From contig JAFFSR010000292.1 of assembly GCA_017163975.1 (NCBI GenBank), positions 2,549,501 through 2,613,500 of the forward strand: a DNA stretch of 64,000 bases, written 5' to 3'. The DNA is from Anastatus disparis (lineage: Eukaryota; Arthropoda; Insecta; Hymenoptera; Eupelmidae). Position 1 is the first letter of the stretch; each line of letters begins with the position of its first letter. The notes under the pieces are model-generated. The model saw nothing but the letters and a program-made list of their open reading frames with translations, did not search any database and was not told where the DNA came from. Below are positions 53,605 through 64,000 of the stretch, in pieces. Position numbers and translations under genes: made by a program.

Positions 53605-54312
53605 GAAACTGGGGCAAAACGGCATACTTTTTGGAAATCTCTTTTAAAAACTAACTTTGAACAGTTTTTCACGCTCTAAACATAATAAAAAGATGTTGAA
53701 ATGTTGTTTAACAAAGAAACTTTTATTAAAAATTTTAAATTAATCTTTTAGTTACATAAATTAATACATTTTACATATTTTTTATTTTTTCCATCTAGTG
53801 AAAGATAAAATTTTTTGTCTCTTCTATTCTGTCTGCTAGGGGACCTTAGTATGTTATATAAATCAGAAAGCTTTTTCAATTTAAACTTTTTATTTACTAA
53901 TTATTTAGTGGCTTCAGATTTGATAATTGTGTTTTAAAAAAAACATGAAATTTATAAAGTATTCCGTTTTGTCCCAAGGTTCATAAAAAAGTAATTCTGA
54001 ATTTTTTCTAATTACAAGAAAAATTAAACAACAGAAGTATGTAAAACTAATAATTATAGTATAAATTTATTATATGTTGCTTAAAGAAAAATTACACTTG
54101 CTATAATTTTTACCACCAATCTTTCATAATTAAAAAATTTTCAGCCTTCAATAAAATCACCACGAGGCTATTGTTGACATACTAATCATATACAAAATAA
54201 TAATAGGGATGTTTTCAATGAAATTATATAGTTATTTCATAGATGGCACTAATAGCAGTAGAGAAATTTGCTTATCCTGTTTTACCCTGCTATACCGTTT
54301 TGCCCCAGTTTC
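53605..54312. mobile_element. TIR DNA element with GGGGCAAAACGG ends (708 bp)
   Basis: GAAACTGGGGCAAAACGG begins at 53605 and its exact complement ends at 54312. A third, imperfect copy of the complementary end (CCGTTTTGTCCCA, 53964-53976) lies inside. Its similarity to the left end runs further inward (CGGMATACTTT), so a 372-bp element may have been joined or nested with a second end. No transposase frame is seen. The TGGGGCAAAA-type end resembles those of some pogo/Tc-like insect elements; that assignment is tentative. Confidence 0.65.
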
Positions 54313-56037
54313 CTATACATATTTAGTTAATAGTCTCACTGCTTTATGTTATTTATATCACAGTATAATTATGTGTTCTTAACTAAGGCCACGAAGCAAT
54401 GTTTGTATTTATACATATAACATAATAAATTTGGAGTAGTTATATCTGAAGAAAAATGATAATCTCTTCTCAAACTCTACATCCATTTAATACTTGCAAT
54501 CTGCAGGTGTCAAAAAGTATTAAATAGGACCAAATACACAATAAAGCAATTGCGAGATATTTGTGTAGAATTTTAGTGATGTACCAATGGAAAAATTGCA
54601 GACTTTCTAAAATTTTGTGAAACTACCTTTCAGTTACCACGTCAGTGTGCGACTTCAATGTTAACACAGAGTCAAACATATCAACTATATTAAAAAAAGT
54701 TTTTGATAAAACACTTACTGCTGAAGATTTTGGTTTTAGTTTTATTGGTACTTAATGTAAGAGAGAGAGAGATCTACTGCTTAGTTCAATAGTACCCTTC
54801 AATACAATTTACACTATCACACTAACAACACTATAGTGATGTTAGTATGATAGTATGGATATAGATATATCCATTGCAAGATAAGAATATTTTCATTAAA
54901 AATTTTTTTGAAAGCTCGAAGTAATGAGAGTCAAGAGCAAAAGATTAATCGTTGCTTCAGAAACTAAACTGTAAGATATGAAATCTAAGCTGTATGATAC
55001 TCTCAGATTGTTGGCTAACCAAGTTGATTTTTCGTTTTTTTTTTACTTTAAAACAATTAATTCTTTCCCCAAAATATGAAGTTAAATTTAGAAAAAGAGA
55101 TCTTATTAAAAATTTTACTAAAGTCAAAAAATAATAACAAACTAGTTTATTAACGCGTTCTGTATTCTTGTTTTTCTACCAGTTATCTATCTGTGTAGTA
55201 TGATGTTTACGGAACTTAGATTGCCTAAAATTAAGAATTTTACTCGTCGCAAGATACTTCCCTTTTTTCAAGAACATATCTATACTCCTACATTTGGAAT
55301 TTTTAAATATTTTGGAAAATGAATAAAGAACAACAATAGACTTAAAACCTTTAAGCTACTCAAAAACTTAACATCTTTTCAGTACATGCCTTCTTTTAAA
55401 GACATGTACCCTTTGATTATTTGAATATTCTAACACAGTTTTGGTTAAATTTATTTGGTATGTATTCGTTTAAGTCTCTTTAGGATCAGAGTATAGAAGC
55501 TACAGGTTATTTTTACGGTTTGCTACTAGAGATTCAGCTTCTACCAGAAATTACATTTTGCAAAAGCTTTGTTAAAAGTAAATCTTGTTTATTCCGTCTT
55601 TTTGTCAGAAATGTTGTGTAATTCAGAAAATTCCAAAAGATAGTCCTTGTATCTTAACCGTTTGTATCATCGATTTTTGCCATATTGTATTTTATGTATT
55701 ATTTAGGAGCAGGAAGACAATAAAGATGATAACATACGATAAAATAAAGTAAACAGTATAATATTAAATTTTAAAATAACATATTATTTATATATATTAG
55801 TTGAGATAGATTAAAATAAAAAAAAAGAAGTTGTAAACACAATTGCAATTTATAAACGTGGGCTTAAACATTTGAATAGAATAATTTAAATGTAAAGTAT
55901 AAAATAAAAATCTATAAAATTAAGGTTGTCATTTATATAAAACTTGAGTTAAAAATTACTCAAATTTTAATATTTGTGTATTGAAAAATTAGAATATAAA
56001 TTTTGAACATTTGTATGAATAAATTCATCAAAAAAGG
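54313..56037. other. Non-coding stretch
   Basis: Slightly less AT-rich than average at 54.4-55.7 kb, with short GA runs near 54760. No open frame, TIR or splice-framed exon could be supported. It may contain worn transposon remains. Confidence 0.45.
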
Positions 56038-56255
56038 AGGTCGTCAGTGGCTCAGTCGGTTGAATGATAGGTTCGTAAACTTGAGGTTCCGAGTTCGAAT
56101 TCTAGTCTCGGATGATTGATACAAGCACCACTGTACGTTACATGTGCTTTGTTCACAAACACACTGACGACCTCCGCCGCTAATTAGCATCACAATGATA
56201 GCTCAAATGCAGCGACGTTAAGATAAAATAAAATAATAAAATATAATATATTAAA
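56038..56255 (+). mobile_element. tRNA-derived SINE, copy 3
   Basis: It starts GGTCGTCAGTGGCTCAGTCGG, with the A-box at 56048-56059 and the B-box GAGTTCGAATTC at 56091-56102. The last B-box bases are mutated relative to the other copies. The body matches the family, with ATTGATACAAGCACCACTG and GCAGCGACGTTAAGATAAA. The tail degenerates into A/T-rich sequence that leads into a (TA)n run, a common fate of SINE tails. Confidence 0.85.
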
Positions 56256-56267
56256 ATTTAAAAAATA

Positions 56268-56269
<2 letters not shown>

Positions 56270-56328
<59 letters not shown>
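56270..56328. repeat. (TA)n microsatellite after SINE copy 3
   Basis: Nearly 60 bp of AT dinucleotides begin about 15 bp after the SINE tail. It is the longest such run in the window. Confidence 0.93.
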
Positions 56329-58152
56329 ATTTTTTAAAAATATTATTAAATTATATAAGAAGAAACATTTCAAACAATATTTTGTAATTTTTAATACAAG
56401 ATGAATAAATAATTTTTTTAACAATTTCAAATATTTTCTTTTCCTCCAATTTTAGTTTTCCGATTTAATATTCTAGATTTATTCATTAACTGAATTTTTA
56501 CTCAAAATTTTGCAAAATATAAGTTTTAATGGAAAATATTATCCTTAGATATGTAATTTTCTTTAGATCTCGGAAATTTATCTCATTAAGTTCGTAAACA
56601 ATGTGAACTTCTCGAATAATGTATAAGAAAAGACATAAAAAAATAGATAAACGGATATAGATCAAGTAAAATAAAGGTGTGAGCTTATGGCATTCGAAAG
56701 CCGTAAAAATGTGAATGAAAATTGTCAAAATTTTGACTTGTACGAACGTTTGTTTAAAAAAATTATAAATTTATAATACTTAAGGACTTTAGATTGGATT
56801 AGAACAAAGTAAATAATGGTTAAAAAATAAAAAAATAATTTAACGGCTAATAAAATAAAAATTTTAAAACTTTACATATTTTCTATTATTTTATCAGGGA
56901 AAATTTCTATATTTTTTTTGTCCCAATACATTAAACTCGTACTCATTTTTTTTTGCATACTATTTACTTTAAGTACTAGTGTAAAAAAATAGCTTTGTAT
57001 ACTAAAACTGTATTTTTCATAATTATTCAGTGTGTAGACTTGCAAAAAAATAACGTTTACAGTTCATTTGAAAATGAATAGTTTACGCCTTTGTTGTGAA
57101 AGCTACTGTTACGTAACGTCAATTTAACTTGACAAGGATCAATTCTATTCTTTGATTATTCATACATTGATTAGACTCCAAGTAGTCTAAATGATCTTGC
57201 ATTTTTAGGATTTTTTTTCATTTTTCTAAGCCATTAATATAACTTAATATAGTTCGTAAGCTAAGGTAATTTAGAATAGAAAAATAAACCTAATTTTCTT
57301 TGTCCAAAATGAAGAAAATAATCTTATATTTTTTAAATTAAAAATTTTTAATAATTAAAAATAAAATTTTGTTCAGTTTGATTGTGTTAATTAAAAATAA
57401 ATTAAACAAATTATAAATGACATTTTTCTTTTCACAAAAAAAACATTTTTTTGAAAAAGCAATTAGATACTACAAAAATTACTCACTTGTCCTTGTTTAG
57501 AAAAACAAGAAAAATTAAGTAATTCTTGTTGCAATTTCATAATCTTACGGAAAAGTAATGTTTTGATAAATCTCATATAAGCATCACGCTTATTTTCCTA
57601 TTATATTTAAATAAAGAAACGTAAAGCTTTCAAAGTGCATAATTATAATCGCCTGTAGAGAAAAAGATGAAAGGATAATGAACGAGAATACGTGTACTTT
57701 CTTAGATTCATTAATTTTTCACTTATGTGCATACATGTTATACGTGTTGTGAATATTAAAGTCTAATCATTATTAAAATTCAAATAACGTAATAAATTAA
57801 AATATTCACACAGTTAAAAAAATAATAAATTACGTAAAAAATTATCTTTTTTTTAATTTTAAACTAAAATCAATTAATATCGCTTAATTATCGGAGAAAC
57901 TATTCTAAATCTTAATTATTTCTTCCGTTTAATTTTCATCGGACGTCGTAATAATTTAGTTTCTATTTGAGATTCACGATCGAAATCGAGGTACAGCAGG
58001 GGCATTAGGATTAGATTCTAAAAAAGAATTACTTGCCATCTCTCACAGTCTTAATCATTGCTTTTAGCAAGTTCATTTCGTGATTTCCTCTCGAAGCGTT
58101 TACTAGGAGTATTAATTGATTTACTAATAATGTTCAAGTTTATATATATACT
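56329..58152. other. AT-rich non-coding stretch
   Basis: No supported feature, apart from a slightly GC-richer patch at 57930-58010. Confidence 0.55.
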
Positions 58153-58168
58153 AGGGGGCAAGCCCCCT
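58153..58168. repeat. GC-only hairpin within TA-rich flanks
   Basis: AGGGGGC-AA-GCCCCCT is a 7-bp stem with a 2-nt loop, followed by TGCGCGCAAGCTT and bounded on both sides by TATATATA. A compact GC hairpin next to CTAG in AT repeats recalls the 3' ends of Helitron/Helentron-type elements read on the minus strand. No 5' end or Rep/helicase sequence was found, so this remains a suggestion. Confidence 0.35.
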
Positions 58169-59080
58169 GCGCGCAAGCTTATATATATATTAAATATGCC
58201 GATAGATATTGTGAAAAAACTTGTTGAAATTTTGCAAGAAATAACTAAATATTGCGTAGAACATTGTTAAAACAAATTAAACGCGTATGTTTATTAGAAT
58301 ATATTAATATTCAGAAAAAGAGGAAAAATGATTAAAATATACAAATTTATCATTATTTTACATTTTCTTGATAATATTAATTAAATCTTTGAAAATCTGT
58401 GTAATAGGAGTAATAAAACATTTACCGGTAGAATTACGTAAAAAAAACTTGAAGTCTTGAGAATATTTTAATAATGCACTTTCAATTTTCATGTGAGTCT
58501 GAATTTGAAAAATAATAAGGAAATTAATTAGAACAATAATGAAGGATTCACTTTACTGTCAAAATAAAGTCTACCGGAAAATTTCAAATAAAATTGTATT
58601 GTTTTTATATAACGTACATGTTATTTTTCAAATTTTTATTACCAAATATATGTTTAGCAATGATAAAATTCTATTAAACTCGATAAAATTTTATGGAAAA
58701 TAAGTGGCACGAATAGAATCTTCCAACTCAGAATTTCTCATAATATATCTCGTAACACCTTCAAAATGTCGATCTAATTTGATAATAGTTTGAATAGCTA
58801 ATCTAAATTTTACATAATTTATGTATAAATGACTTTTTAAGTTTATCTTACAGCTGATTCTAATTAATTAACAAATTGATACCCTAGCGTATATTTATAT
58901 AAAAAAAAAACAATTATGTTAACACTTAATCATATATCCATTAAGTTTTTATCTCATAAAAAAAGTTCTCTTTATATACTTAAGATTCATTCGTTGTATA
59001 TTACAGAATCTTGACTTAAAGGCATAATAATAGTCTGAAAGACTATGATCTAATCTAATCTTTTTCACTCTCTATACACG
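58169..59080. other. AT-rich non-coding stretch
   Basis: Background sequence. If the gene at 59.3 kb has an upstream exon nearby, it was not detectable here. Confidence 0.5.
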
Positions 59081-59301
59081 TATCATGCGGCGTGACTATT
59101 CATCCGTTGATCGCGCCTCATTCATATTTCCTCTTTCTTTACTTTCTCCTACATTATAATACTCTCAACTTTCCCTATATCTTCTGTCTGCGCGTGCATT
59201 TCTTCGAAATAAGAATAAGAAATAAAAGACCAAAATGAAATTGGATAAAGTTCTCAAGATTAAAATTTAATTATTTTTTTCTGTTTTGTGAAATTTTTCA
59301 G
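59081..59301 (+). promoter_or_regulatory. CpG/pyrimidine-rich segment and splice acceptor before the coding exon
   Basis: 59085-59200 has clustered CpGs (ATGCGGCGTGAC, GATCGCGCC, CTGCGCGTGC) and pyrimidine-rich sequence. A T-rich tract (about 59270-59298) ends in TTTTTCAG at 59294-59301, a good 3' splice site. Either the upstream part is the end of an intron with a regulatory block, or transcription starts inside it and the acceptor is unused. I favour the first reading. Confidence 0.45.
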
Positions 59302-59557
59302 AAGTTAAAGACGACGGCGAAAGTGAGCAATAAAGAAAAGAATTCACTTGTAAAGATGACGATACATTTAAGTTTAACGAGCAAGTATCAGCGGAAATGT
59401 TTTAGCTACTGATTATGCTGCTACTTTGGTTATTGGCCCTCGACGAACCGGCCTCGGATCCATGCGGTAGCACTAGCTATTTAATCGATCAATAGAAAAG
59501 AAGGAATAGCTTTAAAGCTGCAGCCAAACTGTACTTTATAAAAAGTTGCTTGGGGGC
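59302..59557 (+). other. 5' untranslated part of exon, with short upstream ORFs
   Basis: This segment follows the acceptor at 59300-59301. It contains in-frame stops relative to the main frame (TAA at 59513-59515), so it should be leader. Upstream ORFs start at 59356 (18 codons, stop 59410), 59396 (2 codons) and 59415 (26 codons, stop 59493). The last opens with a hydrophobic MLLLWLLAL. GC content is well above the flanks. If translated, these uORFs would restrain the main start. Confidence 0.45.
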
Positions 59558-59748
59558 ATGCTCGGCCCTGCCAAGCGAGCCTCAACAGCTGCGGCTCCAT
59601 CAGCAGCTGCAACAGTGATAACAAGACCGCTACACGATTTTAAAGAACATCAGCGCGTCAATACTGCTACTAATACCTGTAAGCATCTTAATGATGCTAT
59701 GCTTGGAAGCTTACCGACAATAAGGCCTCCACATGATCTACCCGAATG
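59558..59748 (+). CDS. First coding exon of an unrecognised gene, continues beyond the window
   Basis: From the first in-frame ATG (after a TAA at 59513) the frame encodes about 63 codons. It starts MLGPAKRASTAAAPSAAA, an alanine/proline/serine-rich N-terminus, then becomes a mixed polar stretch (HDFKEHQR, TNTCKHLND) and ends LPTIRPPHDLPE. A strong donor GTGAGT begins at 59749, splitting the next codon after its second base. Codon use is balanced and the GC is far above the neighbouring introns, unlike every other open frame here. A GGC-ATG context is acceptable for initiation. There is no signal peptide, transmembrane segment or known domain. The low-complexity start suggests the disordered N-terminus of a larger intracellular protein, but that is inference. 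No downstream exon appears in the remaining 4.2 kb, so the following intron is long. Confidence 0.6.
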
Positions 59749-60111
59749 GTGAGTTTTCATTACAAATATGAACAGATAAGATGTTACATTACAAATATTA
59801 GTAGATAAATCTTTTTTTTCTATTTTTTAAATTTTCTTTAAACTTTTATTATGATTCAGTTTTAATATTTATGATTACCAAAACTAATAAAATATATAAA
59901 AGATACTAATCTTTTTTAAAAGAAATTTTTTTAAGAAAAGTCTTAAGAGAAATATTCCGATACATGACCACTTTAAGAAATAGGACCACCTAATAAATAG
60001 TTTATGTTAATTCTCGATTTTATCCTTTTAAGTGGTACCATTCTTAAGGTGACTATCTATTAGGACATTTACCTTAACAGGTTATAAATTATTCATAATT
60101 ATAAAATAAGT
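59749..60111 (+). other. Start of downstream intron, with inverted motif cluster
   Basis: The intron opens GTGAGTTTTC. From about 59967 to 60075 related motifs occur in both orientations: CACTTTAAGAA and TTCTTAAGGTG, and CCTAATAAATAG and CTATCTATTAGG. This looks like the remnant of a very small inverted-repeat element. It ends about 35 bp before element B. Confidence 0.4.
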
Positions 60112-61256
60112 TACCCTGGTAGAAAGTTGAGCATATTTTCAGTATATCATCCCGTATTTTATGGGCAGTCGCGATCATATGCTTTTAGATATCGCGATAA
60201 ACCTTCATTACTCTTAACGAATTATCGCGATGGTATCGGGAGAATATGGTTAATGTTGAATTATACTATATTCATAAACAGCATATTACAAAGTGCGAGT
60301 GAGCACGCACATGGGAACACAGTTAGTGAGAAAGAGAAAGAATGTTCACTCCTTGTTTCCTTTTCAGTTCCTAAACGGACAATCATACACTGTAAAAAAA
60401 TAGCGGGGAATCACGTCGTTGGTCGACGATTTCAATGCGACCATGCACCGTCGAGGTTATTTAACTTCGTTCAACGGCGACATTTTAACGTGCTTTGCGT
60501 GATTTCACGTAAACTGAACACATGATTTTTAAGTTAAATCAGTTAGATGTCGCGCTTCGACGATGTTAAATAACATCGACGGTGCATGGTCACATTGAAA
60601 TCGTCGACCAACGAAGTGATTTCTTACTATTTTTTTTACAGTGTATTCTCTCACACTAAGTTTCCATATGCACTCACTCACTCGCACTTCGCACTCACTA
60701 ATTTTACATGGATATTTTAATCATAATCATACTGTGTATGTTCGCAAATAAATAAGTTATAGAATAAAGACCAGAAAATTTTAACGCTATTACAATAACA
60801 GTATATGTATCTTTAATAATTTTAAAGCTAAGTTAAGTCAATCTAACCTGCACATACAGTGATGAAGATTGATGTTTATAGAAGACGAAGCGTCGAGTGA
60901 TGCGCGCGCAGCTAACATTCAGTATTCGCAACTATAGGATCTATTGTACGATTGTACAAACAAGCGCCATCGCGGGCAGCATGTATATTACAGATTCGCT
61001 TTCTATAAACGATTTTATTTGAAAATTATTTACAACTCATATGAACTGTAATAATGAATATTATAATATTTATAATTTATTTCAAATCAGAAGAGAAAAA
61101 TTTTAATTATTTTAGTTATTATATTTTATATCAACTCTGTAGTCTTTAATATATTATCGTGTATTTATCGGTCACTGATCGCGACTGCGTAGCGACGAGA
61201 TATAGCCAACAGTTAGTTATCCGAGCATATCTTATCCTTAATTTTCTACCAGGGTA
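60112..61256. mobile_element. Non-autonomous TIR DNA element B (1145 bp)
   Basis: It begins TACCCTGGTAGAAAGTTGAG and ends with the complement of TACCCTGGTAGAAAATTAAG. The first 13 bases are identical to those of element A. A subterminal 13-mer GCAGTCGCGATCA lies at 60165-60177 and, inverted and identical, at 61176-61188; this is a plausible transposase-binding site. The interior carries a long palindrome (60292-60689). A 132-codon open frame at 60127-60525 opens at a TTG, has no domain and follows the palindrome's composition, so it is not called. The element lies in the intron of the gene at 59.3 kb. TA target-site use fits both ends. Confidence 0.82.
60292..60689. repeat. Long internal palindrome of element B
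   Basis: The left arm (60292-60483) and right arm (60546-60689) are imperfect reverse complements around a 62-nt loop. The left arm has an extra stretch of about 50 bp near 60338-60385. The best-matched core pairs TCGTTGGTCGACGATTTCAA on the left with its near complement at about 60590-60615. CACTGTAAAAAAA (60389) and TTTTTTTTACAGTG (ending 60644) bound the core and may be the ends of a smaller nested element. Confidence 0.8.
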
Positions 61257-64000
61257 TTTATTAAAAAAATAATTAAAGGATCTAATATTCCCAAGTTGAA
61301 GAAAACTCTATCGAAATTTTCAATCTATTCATTACTTACCACAACATATTGTAATTTTATAATAATTGATTCTTGAAATAAAATTAATTAACATATAAAT
61401 TATATAAATAAAAATAAAATAATTTTACAATATTTTCATGATAAAAACTCAAATTGTTGTGGTTGATTAGATGTTCCGTAATATGAAATAAGAAATTTCC
61501 AAAATACTTTAAATCATGAAATAAAGTTATTGAGAAGTCAACGTAATGTACATGTTTCAACTACTTACATAATCTAAGCAAAATATTTAAGCATAATTTT
61601 AATTAATTTCTATTTTGAGAAGATCTAAGAAAATGTGTATGTTTATGCTATCAAAATACGGAAGTTCAAAAAAGGAGGTTGTAAATTAGCCTTGAATAAC
61701 CAAACTCTCACCGATGAATCATTATAAATTTCTTATAGCATAACTTTTTCTAAAGGGAAAATAGTTAGCTGTTTTTATGGAATTATATGTATGTATATCT
61801 TGGTTTATGATTATTTTCTTAATAAATTACAAAAGGTTTTTTTGCAAAATTTTAAGTAATTTAAAATCATAGCACTTCTCATGTTATCAGTGGTTTTGAA
61901 ACTTGATTAAGTAATATATATTATTTATTATTTATTACTGATAATTTTTAGATTAACAATATTTTATAGAAATATCGGAAGGAAAAAATGTTTGCATTGC
62001 ATAATTAATATTAAATGAGAAAATTTAATAAAAATGGATTTTATTTTTCTTTAAAAAGCACTGATCCCACGTGTGATCATTATTATAATTATAAGAATTG
62101 GGTAAAAATAGATTTAAACAATGAATAAATCGTTGAAAGAAACAAAAATATTTTTAAAATGATCTTCTGTATAGAATTTTTTATCTAAGGTTATAATGAA
62201 ATTAGCGAATCTAGCTTTCTCGTAGAAGTAAAAATACATAAATTTTTAAAACTTGCTAAACCACAATATCTTTTTTTTTACTAATCCAACGTGTTTTAAT
62301 GGCGCTTCAGGGCACAATTAATATTATAAACAGAATTTTTCAAATTTTTATATTTTCATTTTAATATTATTCTATTACAATTCAGTACATATTAAAATTT
62401 ATGTCCGAACTTCATAACAACGGAATTCTGTTTTTCATTAATTTTCAAAGAGTTAAAAAAGGTTCCATAAGAATATTTTTAAAAATAGATTTGAAATAAA
62501 GAATTTTTAGATAATCCATAAAAAAAGAAAACATAAATGGAATTTCAATAACATAAGATATAAATGGAAAAATTTTGAAAGTTCAAAAGTAACGATTTGA
62601 TTTCATTTTGAAATTCATTTTTAGATATTGATATACTCTAATATTTTCTGAAAATTATTTTTACTATTGTGTATTTTATTTTTAAAAAAATATTTGAGTG
62701 CAATAGGTGTCACAAAGAATGTTAAAGATTACGGAAGTGATTAGCATATTTTCATTTCATGTAAGGATTAAAAAATTAATTGCTAGTTTATTCGGATTAT
62801 GAGCAATTTCCAAATTTTTTTCTATATAATTTAATTTTAAAAAAATATTGAATTGACAGATGTTGTTGTACCAAAACAATTAAAACTATCATGAACATTA
62901 ATTAGACTTTATATAATTTTACATAATACAAATGAAAGATCTTGTAGTATTTTTAGTAAGTTCATGAAGTTCGTGGAGCACATAATAAGAACTTTTTTTT
63001 ATTTGAATATTAAGTCTTCCATCATTCATCAATACAATTCGTCTGTAGAATAATACCTTTTAAGTCTTTATAGTTTGCAATTTGTTTATATTTTATTACA
63101 TATATTTATTTTTATGTCATGAGTATTTTTATAAGCATAAATGAATAAAGTGGTTAATGATTTGTGTATCTACGATGTCAGGATATGTTAGAGTACATGA
63201 ATACTATAATTTTTTTTTCACTTTTTTAAAATTTTTTAGTTTTTATTTGCTTTCTGAATGTATAACATACTACTGAAAATGTCTTTTAGAGACATAATAA
63301 TTATTGCAAATTATTAATTATTGAATTATTTTTGAGTTCATCCAATTGTCCAAATTAATTAACCATTTAAATAACAATTCATTTTAAGTATTTAGAAAAA
63401 GTTTATGAAATTGCGTGATAGAGATAACGTAAATTCCATATAAATAAAAAAGATATTCTTTTTAATTCTTTTAGAAACTAAAAGATTTTCCGTTTGGAGT
63501 AAACTATGAAATTTTGGGACCAATCAGATTTTTGTTGCATACGAAATTATTTTGTGCGAAGCACAAACATATTTGCATTCTTGACTCGCAATTCTATTTT
63601 TGTCAGATCAAATTTAACACTCTTTTGGGTTTCAGATGAAATGCGAAAAAATTTTGTGTTAAAATTGAGGAACAATCTTTTTACAAAGGTTTGTTGGTGT
63701 AGAATGTTTTTATAAGGGTTTGTTGATATAGTATGTTTTATAGTTGAGTAGCGATAAGTATACATAATTATCTACGACTTACGTTTTGCTAGAAATAATA
63801 TGCAAAATACATCGAAATTCTTGTCGATTATTATTAATTAGCAACATAAAATAATTCATGTAAGAATTTAAATCACACTGAAATAACATTTTCTCGAGTA
63901 AATTTGCTTTTTGATGATTAATTTATTTATAGACATTAGAAAGAATGAAAATTACTTAATTTTATAAAAAAAAAGATTACAAATTGCTTTCTATTAACCC
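61257..64000. other. AT-rich intron sequence to the right edge
   Basis: No exon with splice sites, no repeat family and no GC island is seen. Two opposing frames at 63.5-63.8 kb overlap and show no domain. Confidence 0.55.

Noticed and set aside
60127..60525. 132-codon open frame on the plus strand
   Set aside because: It starts at TTG, lies inside element B and overlaps one arm of its palindrome. It shows no transposase or other domain.
1..64000. Bacterial, viral or organelle origin, or an integrated virus
   Set aside because: No coding density, no viral hallmark frames and no organelle genes. SINEs, microsatellites and a splice-framed exon indicate nuclear eukaryotic DNA.

Overview
The window is AT-rich (very roughly three quarters A+T), intron-poor in signal and almost free of coding sequence. 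It contains no operons, no ribosome binding sites and no bacterial genes. It does contain tRNA-derived SINEs, terminal-inverted-repeat DNA elements, (TA)n, (GT)n and (GA)n microsatellites, and one GC-richer open frame framed by a convincing splice acceptor and donor. This fits an arthropod nuclear genome, most plausibly an AT-rich insect such as a hymenopteran. The species cannot be fixed from this sequence.

Layout. From 1 to about 59.1 kb the window reads as a gene desert: either an intergenic region or the inside of a very long intron. The AT-rich background is broken every few kilobases by short CpG-bearing, GC-richer islands: 5.8, 11.05, 14.2, 18.4, 23.5, 27.0, 33.4, 35.65, 38.1, 41.25, 43.1, 44.4, 49.7 and 50.8 kb. 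Many of these hold short perfect dyads or recognisable factor sites, such as a full CRE palindrome, an NRF1-like site and a paired-homeodomain-type dimer site. They are the best candidates for regulatory DNA. Three copies of one tRNA-derived SINE lie at 4.5, 38.4 and 56.04 kb, all on the + strand.

Mobile elements concentrate in two places. At 38.4-39.3 kb a SINE sits directly beside a 695-bp foldback element with arms of about 300 bp. From 51.9 to 61.3 kb there are two elements of about 1.1 kb (51902-52977 and 60112-61256) that share the 13-bp terminal inverted repeat TACCCTGGTAGAA but differ inside. One has an internal tandem duplication; the other has a long internal palindrome. Between them is a GGGGCAAAACGG-ended element (53605-54312). 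None encodes a recognisable transposase, so all look non-autonomous.

The only coding exon I can support is on the + strand at 59302-59748. It has a pyrimidine-rich acceptor, a leader with short upstream ORFs, an ATG at 59558 and a good GTGAGT donor after 59748. The rest of that gene lies beyond the right edge. I do not recognise the protein. No functional multi-gene system is visible. What merits follow-up is the family of TIR elements, the foldback element as a possible double-stranded RNA source, and the dyad-rich islands.
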